In this document: positions 49,886 through 58,370 of the stretch, piece after piece | Layout: every line of letters begins with the position of its first letter | Position numbering within the stretch: position 1 is the first letter of the stretch | Assembly (NCBI RefSeq): GCF_014655955.1 | Contig: NZ_BNBO01000001.1 | Span: 146,716-210,715, forward strand | Source of the DNA: Kitasatospora indigofera | GTDB taxonomy: Bacteria > Actinomycetota > Actinomycetes > Streptomycetales > Streptomycetaceae | Reading direction: 5' to 3' | DNA: 64,000 bases | Translations under genes and position numbers: made by a program | The notes under the pieces: model-generated | What the model was told of the DNA's origin: nothing | The model's database searches: none | Seen by the model: only the letters and a program-made list of their open reading frames with translations

Positions 49886-51168
49886 GCGACCCGCGCCACA
49901 CGAACACCGGGCGAGCGGACGTCGTCGTCAGCGGGATGGGCCTGGTCACACCGGTGGGGTCCAGCGCCGACGAGGTGATGGCGGCGATGTGCGAGGGCCG
50001 CTCCGGGCTGGTCCGGCCGGACGCCGACGGGCCGCTGGCCGGATCGCTGGAGACGGCCGGCTTCGCCGCGCCGATCGACCCCACGTCCGTCCTGCCCGCG
50101 CCCGAGACCCGGCTCGTGGACCGCTACATCGTGATGGCGATGCGGGCCGCGGCGGACGCGCTGGCCGACGCCGCCATCGAGGTGGGCCGCGACGTGGACC
50201 CGTACCGGATCGGGGTGATCCTCTCCGGCAACGGCGGGCTGGCCACCCTGGAGGCCCAGGTCGTCCTGCGGACCCAGCGCGGCCGGCTGGGCGTCAGCCC
50301 CTACCTGCTGCCCGCCATGCTGCCCAACATGAGCGCGGCCCGGGTCGCGATCCGGCACGGCATCCGGGGCTACAGCTCGTCCATCAGCACGGCCTGCGCG
50401 GCCGGCGCCCAGTCCGTGGGGGAGGGGCTGCGGCTGCTCCGCGCCGACGAGGCCGACGTGGTGGTGGTCGGCTGCAGCGAGGCACCGCTGTTCCCCACCC
50501 TGGTCGACACCTTCGGCAACGCCCGCGCCCTGGCCCGTGGTTGGGCGGACGACCCGACCGGCGCCAGCCGGCCCTTCGACCGCCGTAGGAACGGCCTGGT
50601 GCTCGGTGAGGGTGCCGGGGTCCTGGTGCTGGAGCGCGCCGAGCACGCGGACGCGCGCGGCGCGGCCGGGTACGCCGACGTGCTCGGCTGGGGCGCGACC
50701 AACGACGCCCACCACCCGACCACCCCGCGCCCCGACGGCGCGGGCGCCGCCGCCTGCATGCGGCAGGCGCTGCGCAGCGCGGGCGTCGCGCCCGGGGACA
50801 TCGGCTACGTCAACGCCCACGGCACCAGCACCCGGCTCGGCGACCAGGCCGAGGCGCTGGCGATCCGCGAGGTCTTCGGCGGGCACACCCCGCCGGTCAG
50901 CTCGACCAAGGCGGTCACCGGCCACCTGCTGGGCGCCTCCGGAGTGGTCGAGTCGGCCGTCTCCGTACTGGCGCTGCGGCGTGGACTGCTGCCGCCCACC
51001 CACAACCTGGACGACCCCGACCCGGCCTGCGAGCTCGACCACGTGCGCAAGGGCCCGCGCGCCGCGCCGGGGATCAGCCACGTCATGTCGAACTCGTTCG
51101 GGTTCGGCGGCCACAACATCAGCCTCGTCTACGGCCTGCCGAGCACCCGGCTCGCCAGAGCCGTCTGA
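49882..51168 (+). CDS. Beta-ketoacyl synthase II (FabF-like), catalytically complete
   Basis: A 428-residue full-length ketosynthase. Cys172 lies in SSISTACAAGAQSVGEG, His313 in NAHGTSTRLGD and His348 in STKAVTGHLLGASG. GTG 49882 overlaps the previous stop by 4 bases. With the Cys-less partner this forms a KS plus KS-like pair similar in principle to KS/CLF of type II polyketide synthases. It would elongate a carrier-bound chain. No ketoreductase or dehydratase gene is seen in the window, so either these lie to the right or reduction is supplied elsewhere. Confidence 0.92.
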   Translation: MSDPRHTNTGRADVVVSGMGLVTPVGSSADEVMAAMCEGRSGLVRPDADGPLAGSLETAGFAAPIDPTSVLPAPETRLVDRYIVMAMRAAADALADAAIEVGRDVDPYRIGVILSGNGGLATLEAQVVLRTQRGRLGVSPYLLPAMLPNMSAARVAIRHGIRGYSSSISTACAAGAQSVGEGLRLLRADEADVVVVGCSEAPLFPTLVDTFGNARALARGWADDPTGASRPFDRRRNGLVLGEGAGVLVLERAEHADARGAAGYADVLGWGATNDAHHPTTPRPDGAGAAACMRQALRSAGVAPGDIGYVNAHGTSTRLGDQAEALAIREVFGGHTPPVSSTKAVTGHLLGASGVVESAVSVLALRRGLLPPTHNLDDPDPACELDHVRKGPRAAPGISHVMSNSFGFGGHNISLVYGLPSTRLARAV

Positions 51169-51204
51169 CGGCACCGAGCGAACAGAGAAGGAACGGCTAC
51201 CGCA

Positions 51205-52314
51205 ATGGACTTCCTCGGCGTCGATCATGTCGAGTTCTACGTGGGCGACGCGCGCCAGGCGGCGTTCGTGCTGTCCTCCGGGTTCGGCTTCCGCCTGCTC
51301 GGGCAGGGCGGCCCGGAGACCGGCCTGGCCGGGCAGCGCAGCCTGCTGCTGGGCCAGGGCGACTGCCGGGTGCTGCTGACCTCAGGGCTGGCGGCGGACC
51401 ACCCGGCCTCGCAGTACGTCGCCCGGCACGGCGACGGCGTGGCCGTGCTCGCGTTCGGCAGCCGGGACGCCGCCGCCGCGTACGGCACGGCCGTGGCCGG
51501 CGGCGCGAGCGCGCTCGAAGCCCCCCGGACCCACACCCACGAGGACGCCTCGGTGGTCACCGCCACCGTCTCCGGCTTCGGCGACGTGGTGCACCGGCTG
51601 GTCGAACGGCACGGCCCGGAGCGGGAGTTCCTGCCGGGTCTGATCGAGATGCTGGACGTGGCGCCGCCGTCCACGCCTGACCTGCTGCGGAGCATCGACC
51701 ACGCGGCGGTCTGCGTGCCGGAGGGGCAGCTCGCCGGCACGACGGACTTCTACCGCAAGGCCTTCGGCTTCGACGTGATCTTCGAGGAGTACATCGCGGT
51801 CGGCGAGCAGGGCATGTTCTCCCAGGTCGTGCAGAGCCCCGGCGGCGGCGTCACGCTCACCCTGATCCAGCCGGACCCGAGCCGCACCCCCGGCCAGATC
51901 GACAACTTCCTCGCCTGGCACGGCGGCCCCGGCGTGCAGCACCTGGCGCTCAGCAGCCGCGACATCGTCAGCACCGTCGACACCATGGCGGAGCACGGCG
52001 TCGGGTTCGCGTCCACCCCGGACAGCTACTACGACTCGCTGGACGGCCGGCTGGGGCCGGTCGACCTCCCGGTGGACCGGCTGCGCGGCCGCGGAATCCT
52101 GGTCGACCGGGACCACTGGGGCCAGATGTACCAGATCTTCGCCACCTCGATGCACGTCCGCCGGACCTTCTTCTGGGAGCTGATCGAGCGTCACGGCGCC
52201 CGCACCTTCGGCACCAGCAACATACCCGCCCTCTACGAGGCCAAGGAAAGGGAGCTCGCCACCGTGCGGCAGTCCGACCAGATCCCCCTGACCACCGAGG
52301 CGGGCGCCCGATGA
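51205..52314 (+). CDS. hmaS: 4-hydroxymandelate synthase
   Basis: A 369-residue Fe(II) dioxygenase that converts 4-hydroxyphenylpyruvate and O2 to 4-hydroxymandelate and CO2, the first step to 4-hydroxyphenylglycine. The iron ligands are His166 (SIDHAAVC), His246 (GVQHLALS) and Glu325 (FFWELIERHG). The sequence follows glycopeptide-cluster HmaS (HGDGVA, GFGDVVHRLVER, VVQSPGGGVTLTLIQPD, FGTSNIPALYEA) more closely than tyrosine-catabolic HPPD, and Hmo and HpgT lie downstream. ATG at 51205 with AGAAGGA upstream. HPPD activity is the alternative, less likely in this context. Confidence 0.88.
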   Translation: MDFLGVDHVEFYVGDARQAAFVLSSGFGFRLLGQGGPETGLAGQRSLLLGQGDCRVLLTSGLAADHPASQYVARHGDGVAVLAFGSRDAAAAYGTAVAGGASALEAPRTHTHEDASVVTATVSGFGDVVHRLVERHGPEREFLPGLIEMLDVAPPSTPDLLRSIDHAAVCVPEGQLAGTTDFYRKAFGFDVIFEEYIAVGEQGMFSQVVQSPGGGVTLTLIQPDPSRTPGQIDNFLAWHGGPGVQHLALSSRDIVSTVDTMAEHGVGFASTPDSYYDSLDGRLGPVDLPVDRLRGRGILVDRDHWGQMYQIFATSMHVRRTFFWELIERHGARTFGTSNIPALYEAKERELATVRQSDQIPLTTEAGAR

Positions 52315-53246
52315 CCGCCGCCCCGACCCTGCGGTTCGACCTCACCGACGAGGAACTGGCCCTGCTGCCGGACGCCGACGACGTCGCCTTCTACGCCGAG
52401 CACGGCTGGTACCTCTCGAAGAAGCTGTTCACCGACGAGGAGGTGGACCGGCTGGCCGCCGCGAGCGAGGACTACTACGCGGGCGAGCGGAGTCGCGCCC
52501 TGCCGGTCCGCCCGCCCCGGCTGGCGGCCTGGCAGCCCTCGGACGGGCCGGTCCAGCGCCACAACGACTACGTCCACCACGAGAGCGACCCGATCGCCCG
52601 GGTGCTCTGCAAGCCGCTGATCGGCGCGGTGGCCGCGCTGCTGGCCGGCACGGACGAGATCCGGGTCTTCCAGTCCACGCTGATCCTCAAGCCCGCGGTC
52701 GCCGGCGAGCCCAGCAACATCGTGCCCTGGCACTTCGACAAGCACTACTGGTCCACCTCGACGTCCGAGCGGATGCTCACCGCCTTCGTCCCGTTCCACG
52801 ACTGCGACGAGGAGATGGGCACCCTCACCGTGGTGGACGGCAGCCACCTCTGGCGGGAGACCGGCCGCCAGGACTCGATGACCAAGCACTTCGCCGACCG
52901 CGACAAGGCCGACCTGGAGCGGGTGCTCGCCGAGAACGCCGCCTTCAACGGCGCCGTGATCCGCAAGGTGCCGATGATCATCCCCAAGGGCCACATGAGC
53001 TTCCACCACTGCCGGACGTACCACGGCAGCGGCCCCAACCGCAGCGGGCGGCCGCGCCGCGCGATCTCCTTCCACCTCCAGGACGGCGCGAACGAGTACC
53101 GCGACTTCGCGCTCAGCGACGGCGCCACCGCCGCCTACAACCACGACGTGCTGGTCCGGCGGCTGCCCGACGGCCGCCCCGACTACGCGGACCCGGCGTT
53201 CTGCCCGGTGCTCTGGCGGGCCGACGGAGCGGCCGGCCGTGGCTGA
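52311..53246 (+). CDS. Phytanoyl-CoA dioxygenase (PhyH) family hydroxylase
   Basis: A 311-residue Fe(II)/2-oxoglutarate oxygenase. The facial triad is His141-x-Asp143 (VPWHFDKHYW) and His238 in YHGSGPNRSGRPRRAISFH, which also holds the arginine that binds 2-oxoglutarate. It would hydroxylate an unactivated carbon, perhaps of a carrier-bound acyl chain or of a hydroxyphenylglycine-derived intermediate. ATG overlaps the hmaS stop by 4 bases, so synthesis is coupled. Substrate not deducible. Confidence 0.88.
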   Translation: MTAAPTLRFDLTDEELALLPDADDVAFYAEHGWYLSKKLFTDEEVDRLAAASEDYYAGERSRALPVRPPRLAAWQPSDGPVQRHNDYVHHESDPIARVLCKPLIGAVAALLAGTDEIRVFQSTLILKPAVAGEPSNIVPWHFDKHYWSTSTSERMLTAFVPFHDCDEEMGTLTVVDGSHLWRETGRQDSMTKHFADRDKADLERVLAENAAFNGAVIRKVPMIIPKGHMSFHHCRTYHGSGPNRSGRPRRAISFHLQDGANEYRDFALSDGATAAYNHDVLVRRLPDGRPDYADPAFCPVLWRADGAAGRG

Positions 53247-54237
53247 CCCGACCGCCGTGGCCGGCCCGACGACGGATCCGGCCGCCGCCCTGTACCGGAC
53301 CGTGGCCCTGGTCCGCGGCTTCGAACAACGGGCGATCGAGCTGGTCAGGGCCAAGGTGGTGCTCGGCGGCATCCACCCGTACACCGGCCAGGAGGCGATC
53401 GCGGCCGGCACTTGCGCGGCGCTGCGCCCCGACGACGTGATCACCAGCACCCACCGCGGCCACGGCCACGTCCTGGCCAAGGGCGCCGACCCGGCCCGGA
53501 CGATGGCCGAGCTGGCCGGCCGGACCACCGGGCTGAACCGGGGCCGCGGCGGCTCGATGCACGCCGCCGACTTCGGCGTGGGCGTGCTCGGGGCGAACGC
53601 CATCGTCGGCGCCGCCGTGCCGATCGCGGCCGGCGCCGCCTGGGCCTTCCGGCGGGCGGGCTCGGACCGGGTCGCGCTCAGCTACTTCGGGGACGGCGCG
53701 GTCAGCCAGGGCGTGGTGCTGGAGGCGTTCAACCTGGCCGCGCTGTGGCGGGTGCCGCTCGTCCTGGTCTGCGAGAACAACGGCTTCGCGACCTCGATGC
53801 GGACGGCCGACACGGTGGCCGGCAGCATCCTCGGGCGGGCCGCCGCCTTCGGCATCCCGGCCCGCAGCGTGGACGGGACGGACCCCGAGGCGGTCCGCGA
53901 CGCCACCGCCGAGGCGGTCGCCCGGGCCAGGGCCGGCGAGGGCCCGACCCTGCTGGAGTGCACCGCCTACCGCTTCGACGCCCACCACACCTGGGAGCAC
54001 ACCGCGCGCCCCCGCTACCGGACGGACGAGGAGGTGGCGGCCGGCCGGGCCCGGGACCCGCTGGAGATCCAGGGCGCCCGCATCCCCGCCGCCACCCGCG
54101 CCGCGATCGACGCGGAGGTGGCGGAACTGCTCGACCGGGCCGTGGCTTTCGCCTGCGAGGGCCCGCACCCCGACCCGGCGACCGCGCTGGACCACCTGTA
54201 CGCCACCGGCATGCGCGCCAGGGCGGGGGCCCGCTGA
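53239..54237 (+). CDS. Thiamine-dependent 2-oxo acid dehydrogenase E1, alpha subunit
   Basis: A 332-residue alpha subunit. The thiamine diphosphate motif runs from GDG (151-153) to NN (180-181), and GGIHPYTGQEAIAAG and HRGHGHVLAKG complete the active-site pattern. With the beta subunit it would decarboxylate a 2-oxo acid and pass the acyl group to an acceptor. No E2 or E3 gene is nearby, so the acceptor may be a carrier protein or CoA rather than a lipoyl domain. GTG 53239 lies inside the preceding gene (8-base overlap). Related pairs (PglB/PglC) are used in phenylglycine biosynthesis. Confidence 0.88.
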   Translation: MADPTAVAGPTTDPAAALYRTVALVRGFEQRAIELVRAKVVLGGIHPYTGQEAIAAGTCAALRPDDVITSTHRGHGHVLAKGADPARTMAELAGRTTGLNRGRGGSMHAADFGVGVLGANAIVGAAVPIAAGAAWAFRRAGSDRVALSYFGDGAVSQGVVLEAFNLAALWRVPLVLVCENNGFATSMRTADTVAGSILGRAAAFGIPARSVDGTDPEAVRDATAEAVARARAGEGPTLLECTAYRFDAHHTWEHTARPRYRTDEEVAAGRARDPLEIQGARIPAATRAAIDAEVAELLDRAVAFACEGPHPDPATALDHLYATGMRARAGAR

Positions 54238-55208
54238 TGCCGAACCTCTCCTACCTCAAGGCGCTGAACCGCGCGATCGGCGACGAGATGGGACGCGACG
54301 AGGCGGTCTGCGTGTTCGGCGAGGACGTCGGGGTGGCCGTCACCCACGCCACCGCCGGGCTGCTGAAGCGCTTCGGCCCGGACCGGGTGCTGGACACGCC
54401 CATCTCCGAGCAGGCGTTCACCGGCTTCGCCACCGGCGCGGCCCTGGCCGGGCTGCGGCCGCTGATCGAGTTCCAGATCCCGGCGCTGCTGTTCCTGGTC
54501 TTCGAGCAGATCGCCAACCAGGCGCACAAGTTCTCGCTGATGACCGGCGGCCAGACCCGGGTGCCGGTGACCTACCTGCTGCCGGGCTCCGGCTCCCGGG
54601 AGAGCTGGGCCGGGCAGCACTCCGACCACCCCTACAGCCTCTTCGCGCACGTCGGGGTGAAGACGGTGGTGCCGGCCACCCCGGCCGACGCCTACGGGCT
54701 GCTGGCGACGGCGATCAGGGACGACGACCCGGTGGTGGTCTTCGCCCCCTCCGGAGCCCTCGGGGTGCGCGAGGACGTGGACCTCGCCGCCCTGGCGCCC
54801 GTCCCGCTGGGGGTCGGCCGGATCCACCGCAGCGGCACCGACGTCACCGTGGTGGCGGTCGGCCACCTGGTCCACGACGCCCTGGCGGTGGCCGAGGAGC
54901 TGGCCGGCACGGTCTCGGTCGAGGTCTTCGACCCGCGGTCGCTGTTCCCCTTCGACTGGTCCGGGCTGGCCGCCTCGCTGGAGCGGACCGGGCGGCTGGT
55001 CGTCGTCGACGACTCCAACCGGACCTGCGGCATCGGCGGGGAGATCATCGCCACCGCGGCCGAGGAGATGCGGCTGATCGCGCCGCCCCGGCGGGTCACC
55101 CGGCCGGACGGCGCCGTGCTGCCCTTCGCCCGCGGCCTCGACCTGGCCTGCCAGCCCACCAGGGCGCAGCTCAGGGCGGCCGTCGAGAAGGCGGTCGGGG
55201 ACGGATGA
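54237..55208 (+). CDS. Thiamine-dependent 2-oxo acid dehydrogenase E1, beta subunit
   Basis: A 323-residue beta subunit (MPNLSYLKALNRAIGDEMGRDEAVCVFGEDVG; TPISEQAFTGFATGAALAGLRPL; the C-terminal transketolase domain with VEVFDPRSLFPFDW). ATG 54237 shares one base with the alpha-subunit stop. Residue Glu in GEDVG and the phenylalanine-rich substrate channel of the family are present. After this gene there are 88 bases with an 8-bp stem hairpin (55256-55275), then the next ribosome binding site. Confidence 0.88.
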   Translation: MPNLSYLKALNRAIGDEMGRDEAVCVFGEDVGVAVTHATAGLLKRFGPDRVLDTPISEQAFTGFATGAALAGLRPLIEFQIPALLFLVFEQIANQAHKFSLMTGGQTRVPVTYLLPGSGSRESWAGQHSDHPYSLFAHVGVKTVVPATPADAYGLLATAIRDDDPVVVFAPSGALGVREDVDLAALAPVPLGVGRIHRSGTDVTVVAVGHLVHDALAVAEELAGTVSVEVFDPRSLFPFDWSGLAASLERTGRLVVVDDSNRTCGIGGEIIATAAEEMRLIAPPRRVTRPDGAVLPFARGLDLACQPTRAQLRAAVEKAVGDG

Positions 55209-55296
55209 ACGGTCACCCGCCCCCGTGGGCCCCCGGAGAACACCCACACGGGCAGCCGTGCGGACACCCGCACGGACACCCTTCAAGGAGCGCAGA

Positions 55297-56925
55297 GTGA
55301 CGGGCACCAACATCAGAGCGCGGCTGGCCGCCGACCCCGGACTGGGCGCGGGCAACGTGCTGCACAAGCTGTTCGAGCACGGGGCCGACCCGGACGGTCC
55401 TGGCGTCGCCTTCGACGTCCCGGTCGACGGGCACCCGGCCGGGCAGGCGCTGACCCTGGGCCTGCTCCGCGAGCGGGTGGCGGCCCGGGCGGCCTGGTGG
55501 CACGCGCAGGGCGTGGGCCCGCGCGACCCGGTCGCCATCCACGTCTCCAGCTCGGCGGACTGCCTGCTGAACTTCCTGGCGCTGACCTGGCTGGGCGCGA
55601 TCCCCGCGCTGATGAACCAGCACATCCCGGGTGACATCGCCGCCGAGTACATCCGCCGGCTGCGCGGCGTCGGCCTGCTCACCGACCAGGAGCACCGGGA
55701 CCGGCTGGCCGGCGAGGAGCTGGGGGTGCGGGTCCACGCCGACACCGCCGAGGCCGGCACCGGGGACCCGTCGGCCGCCCCCGCGCCGTACCGGCACCAC
55801 CCCGACGACCCGATCGCCATCACCCACTCCTCGGGCACCACCCGGATGCCCACCGCGGTCGTCCACTCCAACGACAGCCTGTTCGCCGCCACCCGGCTGT
55901 TCCGGCTGGCCGCCCCGCGGGCCAGGGGCACCGCCCGGATCCTCAGCGCGCTGCCCGCCGCGCACGCCGCCGGCATCTCGGCGCTCAACCTGGCCCTGTG
56001 CAACCGCAGTGAGCTGCTGTTCCTGTCCACCCAGAGCGACGGCGCGGCGGTGGTCGACGCCATCGAGCGCTGGCGGCCGACCGGGGTCCTCGGCTTCGCC
56101 GCCACCTGGGCCCAGCTCGCCCGCCAGGACCTGGGCAAGCGCGACCTGGACTCGGTGTCGCTCTGGTTCAACACCGGCGACTGCGCGCACGAGCCGCACA
56201 TCCGCCACCTGGTCGCGGCCGGCTCCCGGGAGACCGTCACCCGCGAGGGGGTGCGGCGGGTCCCCGGGTCCAGCTTCGTCGACGGCCTGGGCTCCACCGA
56301 GATGGGCCACTCCGCGTTCCACATCACCCACAGCGCCGGCACCGAGCGCTACGGGCGCTGCGTCGGGGTGCCGCACGGCTTCGCCGAGGTGGCGCTGCTG
56401 GACGTCGGCACCGGGCGGGAGGTCGGGGTCGGCGAGGTCGGCCACTTCGGCCTGAAGGCGCCGACGCTGGCCCCCGGGTACTGGAACGACTCGAACGCCA
56501 CCTACCGCAACCGCCTGAACGGCTACTACCTCACCGGCGACCTGATGTACCGGGACGAGGAGGGCTACTACTTCCACGTCGACCGGGCGGTCGACGCCGT
56601 CGACCTGGGCGGCGGCGAATGGCTCTACACGGCGATGAGCGAGGAGCGCGTCCTCGCCAACTGCCCGGACGTGCACGACTGCACAGTGGTGTCGCTGGAG
56701 GCCGACGGCCGGGTGGTCACCGACGTCCTGCTCGCCCTGCACGCCGACGCCGACCCGGACGCCGACCGCACCCCGGCGGTCCGGGCCGCGCTGACCGACG
56801 CCGCGGCGGCGACCCTGCGCCGGGTGGTCGCCGTCTCCGAGGAGGAACTGATCATCGGCCCGACCGGCAAGGTACGCAAATTCCTGATGCGGCAGCGGCA
56901 CCTGGCAGAGATGGCGGCACGCTGA
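55297..56925 (+). CDS. Acyl-CoA/ACP synthetase (adenylate-forming), second
   Basis: A 542-residue class I adenylating enzyme, divergent from the first. Its P-loop reads ITHSSGTTRMPTAVVHS, where the usual SGTTGxPKG has Arg for Gly and Thr for Lys, which may change kinetics or specificity. The remaining motifs are regular: DGLGSTEMGHS, YYLTGDLMYRDEEGYYFHVDR and the catalytic lysine in IGPTGKVRKF. GTG 55297 follows AAGGAG at 55285-55290. It overlaps the condensation-domain gene by one base, so the two probably act in sequence. Substrate unknown; fatty, aromatic or amino acid are open. Confidence 0.82.
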   Translation: MTGTNIRARLAADPGLGAGNVLHKLFEHGADPDGPGVAFDVPVDGHPAGQALTLGLLRERVAARAAWWHAQGVGPRDPVAIHVSSSADCLLNFLALTWLGAIPALMNQHIPGDIAAEYIRRLRGVGLLTDQEHRDRLAGEELGVRVHADTAEAGTGDPSAAPAPYRHHPDDPIAITHSSGTTRMPTAVVHSNDSLFAATRLFRLAAPRARGTARILSALPAAHAAGISALNLALCNRSELLFLSTQSDGAAVVDAIERWRPTGVLGFAATWAQLARQDLGKRDLDSVSLWFNTGDCAHEPHIRHLVAAGSRETVTREGVRRVPGSSFVDGLGSTEMGHSAFHITHSAGTERYGRCVGVPHGFAEVALLDVGTGREVGVGEVGHFGLKAPTLAPGYWNDSNATYRNRLNGYYLTGDLMYRDEEGYYFHVDRAVDAVDLGGGEWLYTAMSEERVLANCPDVHDCTVVSLEADGRVVTDVLLALHADADPDADRTPAVRAALTDAAAATLRRVVAVSEEELIIGPTGKVRKFLMRQRHLAEMAAR

Positions 56926-58370
56926 TGAGCGACCCGGAGGACCGGCGGACACCCGCCCCGGAGCCCGCCGAGCGGCTGGCCGTGCACTTCACCGGGGAGG
57001 GCGCGGGTGTCGACGAGATGTCCTGGGGGATGTGGGAGATCTGGCACGCGATGGTGGACCAGCGCAGCTCGCTGCCCATCGGCGGCCGGATGGCCCTGCC
57101 CGCCGGGACGGCCGTCACCGACGTGGCCGAGGAACTGCGTTACCTGATGAGCCGGTTCCCCTCGATGCGGACCCTGCTCAGGTTCGACGAGGCGGGCTGG
57201 CCCACCCAGGAGCTGTTCGGCTCCGGCAGCACGGCGCTGGAGGTCTACGACGCCGGGGACGCCGACCCCGACGAGGTCGCGAGCGCGGTCGAACAGCGTT
57301 ACCGGTCCGTCGACTTCGCGTACGCCACGGAATGGCCGGTGCGGATGGCCGTGGTGGTGCGGGACGGCCTGGCCGTCCAGCTGGTCAGCATCATGAGCCA
57401 CCTGGTCACCGATGCCATCGGCGGGACGATCATGCTCCGCGAGGTGCAGGAGCGGTCGACCGCGCCGGTCACCGGCCTGCAGCCGCTGGAGCAGGCCGGC
57501 TGGCAGCGCTCACCGGCCGGGCAACGGCAGAACGACAAGGCCCTGCGCCACTGGGAGCGGGCCCTCAGGACGATCCCGGCCCGCCGGTTCCCGCCGTCGG
57601 TGGATCAGGGCATCCCCCGGCACCGGGTCGGCCTGTTCGAGTCCCGGGCCCTGCGGCTGGCGGTGCCGCTGATCGTCGAGCGGACCGGTACCGACACCCA
57701 GATCGTCCTTCAGGCCCTGTACGCGATCGCGCTGCGGCGGATCAACGTCACCGGCCCGGTGGTGGTCCGGCCCGTCGTCAACAACCGCTTCCGGTCCGAC
57801 CTGAGCGGCGTGGTGTGCATGGTCGCCCAGGCCGGCATCTCGGTGCTGGACATCGGGGACGGCACCGTCGACGAGGTGGTCGAGCTGACCCGGCGCGGCG
57901 CGCTGGCCACCTACAAGCACGCCTACTTCCACCCGGAGAAGCTGAACGAACTGATCGCCAGGGTCTCCGCGGAGCGGGGCGAGCGCGTCGACGTGCAGGT
58001 CTTCCTCAACGATCGCACGGCCAACCGGCCGCGGGAGGAGGGCATCGCGTCCGACCCGGAGGAGCTGGCCCGGCAGTTGCGCAAGTCGCAGGAGGACAGC
58101 GGGTTCCGGTGGATCCACGAAAGCGACGAGCAGGTCGACGCGTTCTACGTGGCCTTCGACGACCTCCCGGACGCGCTGTTGATGGAGATCCAGACGAACA
58201 CCCGCTACTTCTCCTCCGACGACGCCGAGGCGCTCGCCCTCGGCGTGGAGGCGCTCGCGGTCGAGGCGGCCCTCGACCCGGGGACGCGCACCGGGCCGCT
58301 GGTCGGCGCCGCACCGACGGGGCAGGCCCAGGAGCAGGAGCCGGCCCAGGACGCGGAGCGGATCCGGTGA
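56925..58370 (+). CDS. Stand-alone condensation-domain protein
   Basis: A 481-residue protein of the NRPS condensation/acyltransferase (CAT-like) superfamily. The active-site motif is SHLVTDAIGG, with His159 and Asp163 (HxxxD). The N-terminal lobe (WGMWEIWHAMVDQRSSLPIGG) and the second-lobe segment VVVRPVVNNRFRSDLSGVVCMV fit the fold. It is not fused to any carrier or adenylation domain. It could join a carrier-bound acyl group to the amine of 4-hydroxyphenylglycine or to an alcohol. ATG 56925 overlaps the ligase stop by one base; its own stop overlaps the KAS III start. Confidence 0.8.
   Translation: MSDPEDRRTPAPEPAERLAVHFTGEGAGVDEMSWGMWEIWHAMVDQRSSLPIGGRMALPAGTAVTDVAEELRYLMSRFPSMRTLLRFDEAGWPTQELFGSGSTALEVYDAGDADPDEVASAVEQRYRSVDFAYATEWPVRMAVVVRDGLAVQLVSIMSHLVTDAIGGTIMLREVQERSTAPVTGLQPLEQAGWQRSPAGQRQNDKALRHWERALRTIPARRFPPSVDQGIPRHRVGLFESRALRLAVPLIVERTGTDTQIVLQALYAIALRRINVTGPVVVRPVVNNRFRSDLSGVVCMVAQAGISVLDIGDGTVDEVVELTRRGALATYKHAYFHPEKLNELIARVSAERGERVDVQVFLNDRTANRPREEGIASDPEELARQLRKSQEDSGFRWIHESDEQVDAFYVAFDDLPDALLMEIQTNTRYFSSDDAEALALGVEALAVEAALDPGTRTGPLVGAAPTGQAQEQEPAQDAERIR

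Noticed and set aside
51205-52314. Annotation as tyrosine-catabolic 4-hydroxyphenylpyruvate dioxygenase
   Set aside because: The HmaS-like sequence pattern and linked hmo and hpgT genes favour hydroxymandelate synthase, though only an assay can separate them.
53239-55208. Housekeeping pyruvate or branched-chain dehydrogenase
   Set aside because: No E2/E3 genes adjoin it, and it is embedded by gene overlaps in the biosynthetic operon.
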